Assembly: GCF_008831285.2 (NCBI RefSeq)
Contig: NC_045142.1
Location: 1,991,001 to 2,055,000 of the forward strand
Direction: 5' to 3'
DNA length: 64,000 bases
Source: Nymphaea colorata
Lineage: Eukaryota; Streptophyta; Magnoliopsida; Nymphaeales; Nymphaeaceae
The notes under the pieces: generated by a model
What the model saw: only the letters and a program-made list of their open reading frames with translations
Databases searched by the model: none
What the model was told of the DNA's origin: nothing
Shown here: piece by piece, positions 34,614-47,500 of the stretch
Numbering within the stretch: the first letter of the stretch is position 1
How the letters are laid out: each line of letters begins with the position of its first letter
Position numbers and translations under genes: made by a program

Positions 34614-36400
34614 TGCTTTCACAAGTGTCTTTTCTTTCCTCTCTCTTTCAGTAGTATATAATACATAGCACACAAAAATTCATGTTTGTGATGCCTACCA
34701 TTGTACAACAATGATATGTACATTTAATTCGTTTGTATGATGGAATGAAAAAGGCTTTCCCTTCTCGGTGAATAAATTTTGGAATTTTGGCCGGGGTATC
34801 AGTTCACATTATCTTCACTTTTTCACTGTTATTTTTCCTTCGTAGTGCAGGAATATTTTGGAATCATGGACATTCATATTCGACAGCATTTCATATTTTT
34901 CTTTTTAGTGCACTGTTTTCTCATAACAATCCTGAAAAAAGTCTCTCAAATTTTTTTATCATGTGCATCAAACAGTATTAATTTTACCTTGCAAAAAACT
35001 ATTATGTGCATCAAACAAGATTAATTTTACCCTGCAAAAAACTATCTGTGCATCAAACATAGTTAATTTTACCACGTTAACTTTTGCCATGTCATCAAAC
35101 AGAGTCTCAGATTAGTACAGGGAGAAATTTCATCCTGTAAATTTTTTTAGAAAAATTTACCATGATAAATTTACCACGTTAAATTCTTCTTGTGCATCAA
35201 GCGGGCCGTAAAGGTGGCAGCATGTTACATCTGACAACATAAAAACAAGTTACTGATTTTTTTTTCCATGTAACCAAATGGCCATCACACTGAATCTTTG
35301 AATATGATGTGATACTAATATAGGTTAATTATAACTTCATATAATAAATTAACACTCTCTTTCTTCATATTAAACATTTGTTCAACTGTTGATTTGTCAC
35401 GTCTTTCTTAGCCATCGATCAATGGAAGAATCAGTTTTCTCCACTTCAGCCTCTAAGTTCGTCTCTTTGTCCCTGTGAGAAGCCTGGTTTCTATGACTCT
35501 GATCAAAATTCGGTGGAATTGAAAATTTTCAAATAATCAACTTGTTTTCAACTTATTTCTTATCGTACATGGAAAGTAATTCTGGCTTTAGATTCAATTT
35601 TATCTCTTTAGATCTAGATTCAAATCCAAAGAAAACGTCATTATTTTAAATTTTAGACCTTTATACCATCTGACTTGTATTTCGATCGTTCTTATCACAC
35701 ATTGTTTATCGTCACATGATTCAATTTGAAGAGCCAAACCCTTACGCATAAGCAGGGTTACTACCTTGAGTGCCACCTTAGTGAATGCTTCCCTCCATGA
35801 CATTGGAGGAAGAAGAGCCAAATATGGGCCACTGCACCAAATCAGAGCATCCCTTCGGGTGTTTCTTTGTTTTCAATGGGCCTAGGACGTCTCCCATGCC
35901 CAATGGTGGAAAGAGGCTTCTTGTCTCTGTGAACATGAGGTTAACAATCAACTACCTGAGAAAAAGAAGCTTAAAGGCCCTCGTTGATGTGCCTTAAACA
36001 TGCCACCTGTTCGACCAGCTATGCTATGTCCCTTGAGGCATCTCACTTAATCTAAGGCGAGAACTTGCTTTACCAAGAAAAACATATGGATGCATGTGGA
36101 TATATATGTATAAACCTTCAAATTCTTCAATGTTTTCAAAAATGTTTTCCAAAAGAAATCTGCAAACTTATGCTGGTCTTTCTATAGATTCAAGCTTTCC
36201 TCTCTGGCCAAAAGTAAAGTGTGTCTCCAAAATGAGAGTCCACATTCAAACTTAAACCCCTCTACATTCTAAAACTTTATGGCTTAATTGCTTATTCTTG
36301 AAATCAAATTTTCAAGCGTCTATACCAAATCCTCGATTTATGACCTTGGGTTTTAAACCTCCTTCTCCCGAAATTTGAAGATCTTACTTTCAAAACGCTC
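34614..36400. other. Spacer, no gene recognised
   Basis: AT-rich. Contains several short near-repeats of CATCAAACA...TTAATTTTACC between 34960 and 35080, and a segment (about 35570-35730) related to 20500-20650. Confidence 0.45.
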
Positions 36401-36402
36401 AA

Positions 36403-36570
36403 GGGGTAGTTTGTTAGAAGAACACTTTATGAGTGTCTCATGAATCTACTCGAGAAATTGGGATAATTCATGAAACAATAGTTTTAATATCTTATGAACC
36501 AGCCCCAATCATTGGGACAAATTTATGAGACACTCACAAAGTGTCTCTGCTGCCAAACTATTCCTAAAGA
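36403..36570. mobile_element. TTTGGC-type MITE copy
   Basis: Starts AAGGGGTAGTTTGTTAGAAG and ends GCTGCCAAACTATTCCTAAA, with internal pairing of TTTATGAGTGTCTCATGAAT against ATTTATGAGACACTCACAAA. Same family as 14885-15054. Confidence 0.5.
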
Positions 36571-38214
36571 ACAAGTACCAAGAAACCATGATCTTGACCA
36601 TATTAATATCGACGGGCCTATCTTAGATTATCCACATGTCCTACAAGATTTTTCTTTCCATTTTTCCATACAGTTAGATGTACGATGCAGTAGCAACACT
36701 ATGGTTTAACTATATATGTGGAATTGAACATGCAGGAATGCGTAAGTGGACATGGAAAATTAAATGTATTTAACTAATAAGTTAGATCAGATTCATATTT
36801 AAGAAATGACATCCAATTGGTTTGGACTCGGATTCGAATTTAAGTAAATATTGTCCAGATTTGGATTCAGATCATATATAGTTTTAAACAAACTATCCTA
36901 TATTCAATGTTGACAATGTGGTTTGGATTCAGTTTAAAAATCATACAGTTGTTAATATAGAAAATGGGTTCAGACTAAGTTCGAACATTAGATTTGGATA
37001 TGGTATAGAATTTTTTCATTCAAATTTGAATTGATAAACATTGACATCTAAAAAAGTGGATATGATAATGCTTACATCTTATTTAAATCCAATCCATTAA
37101 CATCTCCACATGCTACCTCCAGCCAGTTGGGTGGAAACCTTCTTCAGGATGTTACAACTGCTGTGCTCCATCTTACTAGACTTCTTGTATAATCCTTAGA
37201 AGTATTTGATAGGTTGGAAAACAAAAGTTAGACTCTTTTATAGAGACAGAAAACAAATATAAAGGCATGCATAAAGTGGTTTAAAACTGAAAAATATTTC
37301 AACAAAATTTTTGTGTTGAATAAAAAAGATGTAAAATAAATTCCCTTAAAAAAATGCACTTGGAAAGATTTCGTCCCTTCCATCTAATGCGCCATTTCAC
37401 TCACTTTCATTACCCCATGAAAAAAAACCTTACCTATGAAATTTTGGACTTTATAGCCTCCGTTGTGTTGAAAATAGTTAACATGTTTAATGTACGAAAG
37501 CTACAAAATAGACAACAAGCGAACAAAAAAATGATAAGCTAAAAGGTGCCCTTCTCGAAATTGAGTCCCAGAAAAATGTTGATAGCAATACAAATAACAT
37601 GTTTAAAATATACATTTTTTTAGTGTAGAAAACAACACATTCTGTTTTCATATTTATTTTTTTGGGTGATTGAGGTTTCTCACACAACTTGGTAGAAAAA
37701 TTGAAGCCTGCATTCAACCTTTCATCTCCACAAAATATATGGTTTATCTTTTATGTTTCGGAGTGCCGTCCTTTTCTTGCTTTAACTTGCCTATTAGTAT
37801 CCTTTCCTTTACAAAACATAGTTGTTGTTTCAAAAATTTAAAACAAAAACTAGACACCTTTTTTAGATGCTCTCGTATTTTGATTTAAATTGGCATTAAA
37901 TACAAATAAAAAAGTTTATATCATATCTGCAACTTTTGAATTTATGATATGAATTGGATTTAAATTGGACTTTTAAATTTAGATCTGAATTATAGTCCGA
38001 TCAACTTTTCTTCTTATCCGGTTTTTTTAAAATAGTTCGGCTGGATGACCAATTCGAATAAGATCCATTACGTGTGTTTATACGATAATAAAGAAATTCC
38101 GAAGAAATCGAACTGGGGGACCTCTCCTACTGTGGTCATAAAGAAGTTAAAACGCCTCTTAAAGGCGTTTGGCGTAGCCATCGGGGATTTATCTGGGAGC
38201 TCAAATGATTGGTG
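36571..38214. other. Spacer with degenerate GGATGTCAAT-type MITE text
   Basis: Between about 36780 and 37110 the sequence is rich in GGATTCAGAT/AATCCAATCC words and ends CCATTAACATCTCCAC, like a decayed relative of the element at 20660. No gene is seen in the rest. Confidence 0.4.
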
Positions 38215-38264
38215 GCACGTGCGAGAGTAGCCTCGCGGCAATAGAAACATCCGAAGTCACGTGC
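38215..38264. promoter_or_regulatory. Two perfect G-boxes upstream of the BPM gene
   Basis: CACGTG occurs at 38216-38221 (context GCACGTGC) and at 38258-38263 (context TCACGTGC), 42 bp apart, just upstream of the likely leader exon of the MATH-BTB gene. G-boxes are bound by plant bHLH and bZIP factors. Function here is inferred from position. Confidence 0.55.
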
Positions 38265-38299
38265 CTTCCCGCGACCTCAACGCGGGAGCTATAAGTGTC

Positions 38300-38469
38300 G
38301 ACCCGGTGGGGGGAACCTCGAGGAGAAGAAGCGAAGTAGCCGTCGTCCATCCCATTTCCAGAAACTTTCTTGGGAAGCGTGAGCCGTAAAACATTTTCCG
38401 GCCGGTCTTTTGTTTTCGGCGATAATTTGTGTCGGCCGCGGGGGGTTCGGTCCGTCGTCCGGCGGGGAG
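38300..38469 (+). promoter_or_regulatory. Probable 5' untranslated exon of the BPM gene
   Basis: GC- and purine-rich sequence after the G-boxes, ending at a strong donor (GGGGAG|GTACGT, intron from 38470). The acceptor TTCAG at 39213 lies 28 bp before the start codon. The transcription start is not seen directly. Confidence 0.45.
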
Positions 38470-39215
38470 GTACGTCTCTTCGTTCTTCAAGTTTTCGCCC
38501 GTACTCTTCGCGGTCTTCGTATTAGGGTTAGAACTTAGGGCAAAGCTTTCTGGCCCGGGCTTTCCATGGAGGGTTTGAGAGAGGGGGCTAGCGGGGATGG
38601 TGATCTGGCTGGAATATGGTGTTTGTGACCGGAAGCGTTGAAGAAGGCGCTTGGTGGGCCGAAATTTCAAGTTTGCGGGCTTTGGAAGTTTAAAACCGGG
38701 TCGAGAAGGTTTCTAAGGGAAGTGATTTGGGAGGAAGAAGGAAAACTAGAATTGTTTGTCTGGGGGGAGATTTCATGTGGAAATTTTGTTGAGTAACGGC
38801 TTGGAACCGTATATGTATTTCGTCTTTTCTTTGGGTCTTGGAACCGTTGGTTTAGCAGGAAGAAGATAGCTGCGAACATTTATTGTGTACACTCGAATTA
38901 TGCGCAGTCAGATAGTTTCTGTTTGAGGAGATTCGTGCATGCCTTTGTTCAGTAGTACTTGTCCTTTATTCGGACTATTTGGGTATAAAGAACAAGTCTT
39001 GGCTGGCTCTTTTCATGCGCTTGTGGCTGCAAAAACCGATTTTCGTTCATTGGGATTGGGTAAGCACAAATTTCGGAATCGAAGATAGACTTGGGAGGAT
39101 ATTGAAACATGAAAAATGAGTAGCACGGTGGTGGGAGTCTTTTGGTGAAGCATTCTAATCCTTCGCGTGGGGGTTGGAATACCAAGATTTTGGAGGAAAG
39201 CACTTGCATTCAGGA

Positions 39216-39239
39216 ATGCATTTCTTGAAAAAAGGGTAA
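39216..39239 (+). CDS. Short uORF directly before the BPM start codon
   Basis: ATG plus six codons and TAA (MHFLKKG). It ends at 39239, two bases before the main ATG at 39242, and lies in the predicted second leader exon (from 39214). With so little space, ribosomes ending here could reinitiate or miss the main start. Whether it is in the mRNA depends on the predicted acceptor at 39213. Confidence 0.35.
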   Translation: MHFLKKG

Positions 39240-39241
39240 AT

Positions 39242-42200
39242 ATGGAAGAGGATCCAGTCGACAAAAGAGTTGGTATGCCAGATCCAGTGAAGGATTCCTT
39301 CTCTAAGTCAGTAATTGAAACAGTAAATGGCTCCCATAAGTTCACCATAACAGGGTATTCACTAGCGAAGGGCATGGGTATTGGAAAGTATCTAACTAGT
39401 GATACGTTTACTGTTGGAGGGTATGATTGGGCAGTATACTTCTATCCTGATGGGAAGAACACTGAAGATGGTGCCCAATATGTGTCTGTCTTCATCGCTT
39501 TGGCAAGCGAGGGCACCGATGTGAGGGCACTCTTCGAATTGACATTGTTTGACCAGAGTGGAAAAGAGAAACACAAGGTCCATAGTCACTTTGATAGAGC
39601 TCTTGAGAGTGGCCCATACACGCTGAAGTACAGAGGTAGCATGTGGTATGTTCTTTATCTTTCACAAGTTGGTTGTTGCTTTTAAAACAGCTCGTGTAAT
39701 AGGTTAACTGCTGAGCTGAACCCTCTGTCTTGTGCATTTCTTTTGTGTTGTGACCACATTTTTGTGTCTCCATAATACTTTCATTGTGGCTTCCTCTGTA
39801 CATGATATTTTACTTTTGTGCATGGTTTTATATGTATTTAATTTCAAATGGAACCTAGAGTTGTTAATTCAAGTGGAAATTAGATGAACACCATTTATGA
39901 CTCCATTTGCATATTGTGATACCACGTGAAGCTAGTTACTGATGTCCATGGATCAATTATACTTCTCGACGCATATAATTAAAAAATTTAATTGGTTCTT
40001 GGATTTAGATGTTGATCCCTCTGTCGCCAAATCTGCTGACCTGCTTGTGCACTTAGTGTACAGTTACAATTGCAATAGCCTTGTTTATCTTATTTGTTTG
40101 TAGTGTTGATACTGAAGGTTAATGTGGAAAACAAGGAAGATTGGTTTATAACTTTATACTGTTGGTACTACTAAATGACAAAAATAAGGAACGCACTGCA
40201 TGCAACCCTGTTCACCAGAAAATAGAGAAACAATTATAGACCCCCCTCCCCCAACCTCCCCTAGTTGGCTTTTTCTTCCAAATTCCATATTCAACAAACA
40301 ATCTGATCATCATGGTTTGATTCCTTACAAATTCAACCTTGATTCTAGCAAAATTGAATGGCTGTTTGGGTTCTCGATGAAAAATAACATTCCTATTCAT
40401 GCCTTTGATAACACTTCTCAGACTTAACTACCTCCATTCTTTTAGAATGATGGTGTGGTCCATATATTTCCAAATTAGATGGAATGATAAATCTAGCACA
40501 AGTAAGATGCCTGAGGTCAAATTTTCAAGTCCAACCAGCCCATGCAGATTAGATCTTGCTTCGAGCCTACTGTAACCCCCTTACCACCAGCTGACACATT
40601 AAGGTGTGGGATCATTTTGAATGTTATAATTCCAAAGTCATGGTATTTGTTGAAGTATAGGAACTAGGAAGAACGTGAAGAAACCTTAAACGAGTGGCAT
40701 AGGTGATGAAGAAGGACACAACTGTGGTGCTGTGGAATTGTAATTTGTTTGTTGTCTCTTCGTGGTCCCGGAACTAGCCTCTCCTCTAGTTTTGAAAAAT
40801 AAAAATGTTAAGTTGCAAGCAACTTGCTTGTGTGGACAAGCATTTAATTCCAAAATCATTTTCTTTTGTTTTCCCTGAATTCTCATCAGTGATTCAACAA
40901 GAACTTTATAGGTGCAGTGTGTCATAAAATTTGTTTTTATCAAATTAGGATAATTCCTTTAAGTGCAATGACTCGTATATTTTATCTAATCAGATTAGGT
41001 GAATTGGATGCTTGAGCCTGATGTCATCTTGTTTTGCCTCAGGGGTTACAAACGCTTTTTCAGGAGGACACTTCTAGAAACATCCGATTACATCAAGGAT
41101 GATAGCCTCACCATGCACTGTACTGTTGGTGTTGTTATGACTCGAACTGAGGGGCCAAAACTGTATGAGATTCCGTTACCACCCAGCAGTATGGGTCAAT
41201 CTCTAAAGGAGTTTCTGGACTCAGGGCTTGGTTATGACATAACGTTTGAGGTTGGCGGGGAGACTTACAGGGCTCATAAATTAATCCTTGCTGCTCGGTC
41301 CCCAGTTTTTAGAGCTCAGTTTTATGGACTTATTGGAGATCCAAAAATGGATAAAGTTGTAGTGGAGGATATGGAACCACCCGTTTTTAAGGTATATATC
41401 AGATAATCAACTTGTAAGTTGTGCTGTATCTTGCAATTTCAAATGGTTTTCAGGTTTTTATGGTTTTTTTCTTTGTTTAGACAGGTCTAAATGTCCTCTT
41501 CTTTCATCTTTTTTTCCCCTGAAATGACTAGGTTTTGTATTTAGGGCAAAGAGGGGCACGTTTTTTGTATGGTTTCTTTTTGTGGGGCTTGTGTCTGTGA
41601 AAGTACTGTGTCACCAAATCAATTCACTTCTTCTAGCTAGCTCTTTTCATTTTGATGATTAAATGTTGCAGGCAATGCTAAACTTCTTGTACTCCGATGA
41701 ACTTCTTGATGCATGCGAACTAGCAGGATCTTCAGGCTCTGCTACTAATATGGTGCAGCATCTGTTGGAAGCAGCTGACCGCTATGGCCTGGATAGACTT
41801 AAACTGTTGTGTGAATCAAAATTATGTTCAGACATAAGTGTGGACACTGTGGCAACAACTCTGGCCCTTGCAGAGCGACACCATTGTGTAGAGCTAAAGT
41901 CCGTTTGCTTGAAATTTGCTGCAAACAGGGCAAACTTGGGAGGTATGCCTTAGATTAAAATATCATTTTTATGTTAAAAATATATTTTAGGACACTTTAA
42001 GGTTTTGTATGCTGAATTTATTCAACCATTGCCTGATTTGAGGCATATTATGGCGGCCAGTTGTTGCAATTCCAGATTAAGAACTATGTTAACTTTTTCA
42101 TCACATGGATGAAACAATGATTTTTGTGTTTCACCTTAGCATTTAATCATGAACTTTTATGTTTGTGAAAAATTCCCTACGCTGCCATCCAGAAGGATGA

Positions 42201-42464
42201 ACAAAAAGATGGTGTACTAATTGTGCTGGGAAGAAAATGATGGATGTACGTGTGACTTTTATTGCAGCTGTTATGCAGTCAGGAGGTTTCCGTTACCTCG
42301 TTGAGACCTGTCCGCTGTTGTTGTCTGATCTCTTGTGGACAGTGGCAGCCGCCGGTGATGAATCCAACTCGTCAGGCAGGAAGAGAAGTGGCAGCAGCAA
42401 CCTGGCTTGGCTGAACTTAGCAGATGTCGATTCTACTGGGAGGCGAACAAGGCGGAGGTCCTAG
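39242..42464 (+). CDS. MATH-BTB protein (BPM type), CUL3 ubiquitin-ligase adaptor, 406 aa
   Basis: Plant BPM proteins bind CUL3 through the BTB domain and recruit targets (for example homeodomain and ERF factors) through the MATH domain for ubiquitination. Exons: 39242-39645, 41043-41391, 41672-41942, 42268-42464 (1221 bp, GT-AG, TAG stop), giving the usual BPM length. The MATH domain covers about residues 15-165 ([51 protein letters not shown]). The BTB domain covers about 190-310 ([44 protein letters not shown]). A C-terminal helical BPM tail contains [16 protein letters not shown] and ends in a basic RRTRRRS. The ATG at 39242 fits family N-termini; an upstream in-frame GTG (39167) was rejected. 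Confidence 0.94.
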
Positions 42465-44100
42465 CCCTTCCATCATCACTCATTCGATGCATTTGCTTTA
42501 AAATGCTTTCTTGTATGTTATAGTCGAGCTGCCATTTCTGTACAGGAAGTGATGGCGCTTGATCTTTGCAGTTGCTCAGAGCCTTGAGCCCCGTCTTGTT
42601 GGCTGAAATGCAAGCTAAGGTGACTTGAATATGAAACTCCCATCGAAGCCCTGTCGAATGGTTTGTCCTCTTGTAAGAACTAATTGGATTGGGTATGCAA
42701 TTTGGTTGTAGGCAATTTCTCAGTTGATCTCTCTCTCTCTCTCCAGTGTAATTTCAATTTTTCAACTGCTATGTTGGGCCAAATAGTATAATGGTAGATC
42801 CTCAATGGCAATGTCAACTAATAAAGTGCATCGATATCCCATCAGGTCCTTCTCCACCTTGATATGCTTTTCCCGATAGCTAAAGGGAAAGTCAAGTTCT
42901 AAACTCTGGAGAAGCAACGGAATCCTGCATTTCATGAGATACACTCGGTTTTGGCTTTCATTTACGCAATTTTTGCTTACAGAGTGGGCCATACCCATGG
43001 AAAGTGAACCGTGGTCGCCTGTTTGGAGGAGTTCCAGAGATACACTCGGTTGTGTGTTAAGGAGGTCCAGAGATCCACTCGGTTGTGTGTTGAGTTAAGG
43101 TGAGAGATACACTCGGTTGTATGTTAAGAGTTCAGGTGAACAGGAGGTTAATCCTGTTACTCAAGCTCAATTGAAGGTCAAAACCTCCTTCATTCTTTTG
43201 ATTCTTTTAGGGTCAAGGGTTTTTTGGTGTATCGATGTGATGCTCTTATGCTTGAACGCATTTCTTTTATAACATAGAGTTGATACAATCAGAATATTGA
43301 AACTGACATTAACCACTTAGTGAAAACCCATCCAAGTGGCCCCACTGGCAGAGCCCTTCCTTGTTGCGTGTCAGTGGGAAGGGAGGGGCATTCACGACCA
43401 TCCATTGCTCGACTCCGAATGTACTTTCTTACCGTTTCCCTATTTTTTGTGGAAGAATGATTTGGAATTATGCTATAGCCACTAGCCAGCCATGTGATCT
43501 CTACTCAATAAACAATTTATCCTTTGCCATCAACCTACACGACAATTCGCACTTCGCTGCAAGTTTCTGTTTGTAAAATAATGTATGTTCGAACACGTTC
43601 CGACAAATATGATTGATCAGGTATAAGTGTTTTCGAGAATATACTCTTTAGCTTTGGTTTATACATCGTACTTAATCACAATGGACTCTTGAGGGCATGA
43701 TAATTTTTTTTACTATAAATCACTATAAGTAAAAGAACGTGTTATGTCCTAAGACATTTTATTACTTAAATAAATAACAGAAGAACTGGCATTTTACTTC
43801 ATAACGAACAAGGTAAACTTTTAGATACTCAAGGTGCGTTTCAGTTGGCACAATCTAGCTGGGCTTCTTCACCTATATCCAACTCAGTGAACTCACCTAT
43901 TGAAAATAGAAAAATTAGACATTGTTGATTTATAAAAGGCTGAGGAAAAGCAAAAAAATATACAAACGTGTAGAGAAAGGTCTGGAATTGCCCATCCCTC
44001 TCTTCATATGTATACATATATATGCAGGTATATATACTTTTACTATAACTTATATGTTATATTGAGTATTGACAAAGATAATATTTAACTTGTAAATAGT
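42465..44100. other. Spacer between the BPM and RCC1 genes
   Basis: The first 200 bp are the likely 3' UTR of the BPM gene. Between 42945 and 43130 a short phrase GAGATACACTCGGTT (with one ATCC variant) appears four times, three of them at about 35-40 bp spacing. No gene is seen from 43200 to 44100. Confidence 0.5.
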
Positions 44101-44231
44101 GGTCCTTGAAACGCCAGTTCACTTTGGATCAGTAAGAAGAACCAGACCCGACCCGGCTTGCTGTCGCTCACTTTCACTCCCCCTTCCGACGCCTGGATTC
44201 AGCACAACCAGAAGGGTAGGCCCCACTGAGC

Positions 44232-44381
44232 GCACGTGGCAAGCTTTCACCCCTTGATCCAGCCACTTCTCGAAGCTACCGTAGAATGGAGAGTGAGAAG
44301 TGTGGTTCTGACCTTGCGGACGCATCTCCTGGTCAGAGTTTTGCCACGTGTCACGGCTGCTGTTCCGACCGTCAACGTGGC
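44232..44381. promoter_or_regulatory. Cluster of three ABRE/G-box-like sites upstream of the RCC1 gene
   Basis: GCACGTGGC at 44232-44240, GCCACGTGTC at 44343-44352 and AACGTGGC at 44374-44381, all within 320 bp of the start codon. ACGTGGC and CCACGTGT are standard ABA-response element cores, bound by bZIP factors. Regulation by ABA or stress is an inference from these motifs. Confidence 0.55.
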
Positions 44382-44549
44382 CGATGTGCCGCCCGGTAAA
44401 TGATTTGCAGTGGGCCCCGCCCTGTGGGCGGTAAGCGTCCCGCGCGCGCGCGAGAGTGTGTAGGACGGAGAGGAGAAGAAAAGAGAGCGACTTCAGTGGA
44501 ATTTTTTCAGTCGAGGAGAGTCAAGAAGAAGCAGAGCGGTAGAGTGAGA

Positions 44550-47500
44550 ATGAGCGGAGGGGAAGGAGGAGAAGGAGAGAAGGAGAAGAAGAAGAGGAGG
44601 AGCATGGTATACATGTGGGGTTACCTCCCAGGGGCGACGCCGCAGAGATCGCCGATCCTGTCGCCGGAGCCGGTAGCGGAAGCCGCTGGAGGAGAACAGT
44701 GGAGGGATGTTTGCGGCGGAGGCTGCGGCTTCGCCATGGCGATATCCGGTAACAGCTTCAGATCTTTTTCGGCTTAGCTTCGCTAGAGTTCTTGTTGTTT
44801 CTCTGGTGTGTCCGACTTGAAACTGACTAGGGTTTTGGATCTGGTCTTGATATCTGTGTTTTGCTGGATTAGCGTAAATGTTTTGGAGATCTTCGCAAAC
44901 TTGCTTGTTGAGTACACGTGCTTTTCGGCGTCTAGCTCTTTGTTAGTTAGTGAGGAAGAGTTTCCTTCGTGCGTCCTTTTTTTCCTCCCTTTGGTTTGCC
45001 TTGGATTTCAGAGTCAGCTTGTGTTTATCCAGTGGATAAGTTACAGTTCCGTTTCTCATCGGTTCCATTTTGAATTCTCATTCCTTTTTTTCCATGCTCT
45101 GTGATGTTCTTGCTTCATTTGTTCACCGGGATTCTGTGTATACTCCGAGAGATTATACATTTCTGGCACATTTAGTCGTTGCGTTCTTTTCCTTTTCAGG
45201 TCTAGAGTCAAGAGTTTCAGGTCTATTTTGCTTCTCTTCTTTTCCTTTTGAAGAGCACGTTTTTTGATTCAGACAGAAGATCGAGTTCATTGTTATCATG
45301 TTAGTTGAAGTTGTCGAGAGTATTCTTTCTTTTCTGCTTCGATCTCGTTATTTTCTCAATTTTCATGTTTGCTATCTTATTTGTGATTTGTCATCTGAAT
45401 AGCTACGAAAGGCGAGGATTTGGCTTCCCTCTTGTGTCTATCCTGTGCTTCTACGCCTTATTTCTTTTGACATTTGACTTTTGAACATCTGACTCGAACG
45501 CTTTGGCTTCCGTGTTTTTTTATGGTGTAAGATGGATGATAGATAGGGCATTGGTTTTTCAGATGTGTTAATCTGGTGACGGTCTTCAAGCAGCTTTTTT
45601 AGTATAAGCCGGCTAAGCAGCTCTCGAGTATTAAGGTCTTTCGACAGGAATCCAGATTGGAGTGGAAAGACCTAGTGTGAATCAAGGCTGATAGGGCTGG
45701 ATAGGGCGTCCAATGAGGATGGCTTTCGAGATAGAGAACTTCTATGTGGAGCAGTGACAGCCCCATTCATTTTTCATTAAGAAATAGACAAACAAATTTG
45801 ACAGGGCTCTCAAACAGTAGGTTTCTCCGATTGTGAGCTCATCAAAGCATTTTCATTGATTGAAAGAAGGGAACTCATAGCACTTAGTATGGATGGAGTA
45901 AGTGCTTAGGTTACCTTTATAAATCCTAACCTAGTTGTTCATAGGTCTCTGTTTTTCAGGTCAAATTGCAGTTTGACTTAGTGTTCATTGATTTGGAGAG
46001 CTCTTTCGTAATTCCATTGATATTTTCTAGGTCGACATAACTTCTAAAGTTGGCAACAAGTGGTATAAAAGCTAGATGTAGGAATTTTTGGTGGAACATG
46101 TCTCTGATGTTCACTCTAGGACAACAATTGACCATCCATAGAAGCTCCTGGATAACAGGGTCGACTTCCATCCTTTTTTCCAGGATGCATCCAATCTCCT
46201 TTAATGACATAGTGACTGCCAACCCTGATAATATGGCAACCTGGCTAGAAAGAGCTCAAAGGAAATAAGAAGCAAACTGTAGGAATGAGAAAAGAAGAAT
46301 CTCAAGTGGGGTAGGGTGCGTGGGTAAACTGGAGCTACATACAGATACTGGTAAAGTGGTTATCATGCACCTAGCTAGAAATTAATGGCCTAGCATAAGA
46401 TAGATCATCTACAACAGGGTGGCGATCTTCCAGAAGAGCTTCTATGCACCCACTGAACTTCAGTAACTCTTAAAGGGAGAGCGGAGAGCCTAACAACGGT
46501 ATAGATTTGAAGCTGACCCTTTCACTTTCTGTACTTTCTGTCATAATCAAAGAGGTGACATGATGATTTCTGAGTGGTTTGTGAAGTAGCAGTTGAGCTG
46601 TTACGACCATTTGTAGCCCAAATTGCATAGTTCACGATGGTAAAAGGTCAAATATAAACAAGATCATGTCATGTCATGTGAAACTTAACTGCAGAGGCTG
46701 ATTTGAGGCAAAAGGAAAATTGAAAGGAGACCAAAGTCAAAACCTAAGTCCAAATGCAACCTCAAAGCCAAAGGCCAAACATATACTTGATGAAGTCTCC
46801 ACAGTTCATATGTTTTAAGGTGAGTCCAGATGATATGGACACCTTTATAATCCTCTGCTTACTAGAATTGGTGTAAGATGAGCTTTCCATCTAAAACTGA
46901 TCTTGGAAAAACCTGGGGAAAAAAGCAGGTGTTAGACTAGGAGACTAAATTGGATGCAGAATCTTAGAAAGACAAAAAGGAAATACAAATTTTCCCAAGT
47001 AGTTTGGTTATTTTTCCTTTTTTCCCTTATGTACTCCATAGTTTTTTTTTTAAAGTATCGTGAGTATCTATTGAATTCGAATATAAATTGTGTTTATTAT
47101 CTTTTAATCTTCTTAATCAGAATTTGAGATGAGAAAACCGTGAGAACACAACTGAACCTAAATAAGATGACAGAAATGCTGCAAAACCATTTTGAGCATT
47201 GATTCTTTCAAGTTTGTCAGCATGATACCAATATTTCACTGGCATTTGAGATCAGTGAAAGGCTTCAAGCATTATTTTAATTGTTCTGTGGTCTCAATAG
47301 AGTCAGGGAAGCTCAACACTTGGGGCTCTACAGATGAACTTGGCCAAGGATATGTGACTTCTGGGAAGCATGAGGTAGCTTGACTTTTATCAGTTCCATT
47401 TTGTCTTGTTATCTGTTGCTTTTTTACTTTCTGAAATCATCCATGGTGAATTTAAGTGTTCTATGCCCATGGTAGCAAATTTTACCTCCTCATATGTGTG

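Noticed and set aside
38257-38670. 137-codon minus-strand frame
   Set aside because: Antisense of the BPM promoter and leader; no codon pattern or homology that I recognise.
39167-39241. N-terminal extension of the BPM protein from an upstream in-frame codon
   Set aside because: The codon is GTG, not ATG, and a likely leader intron acceptor at 39213 lies inside the extension.
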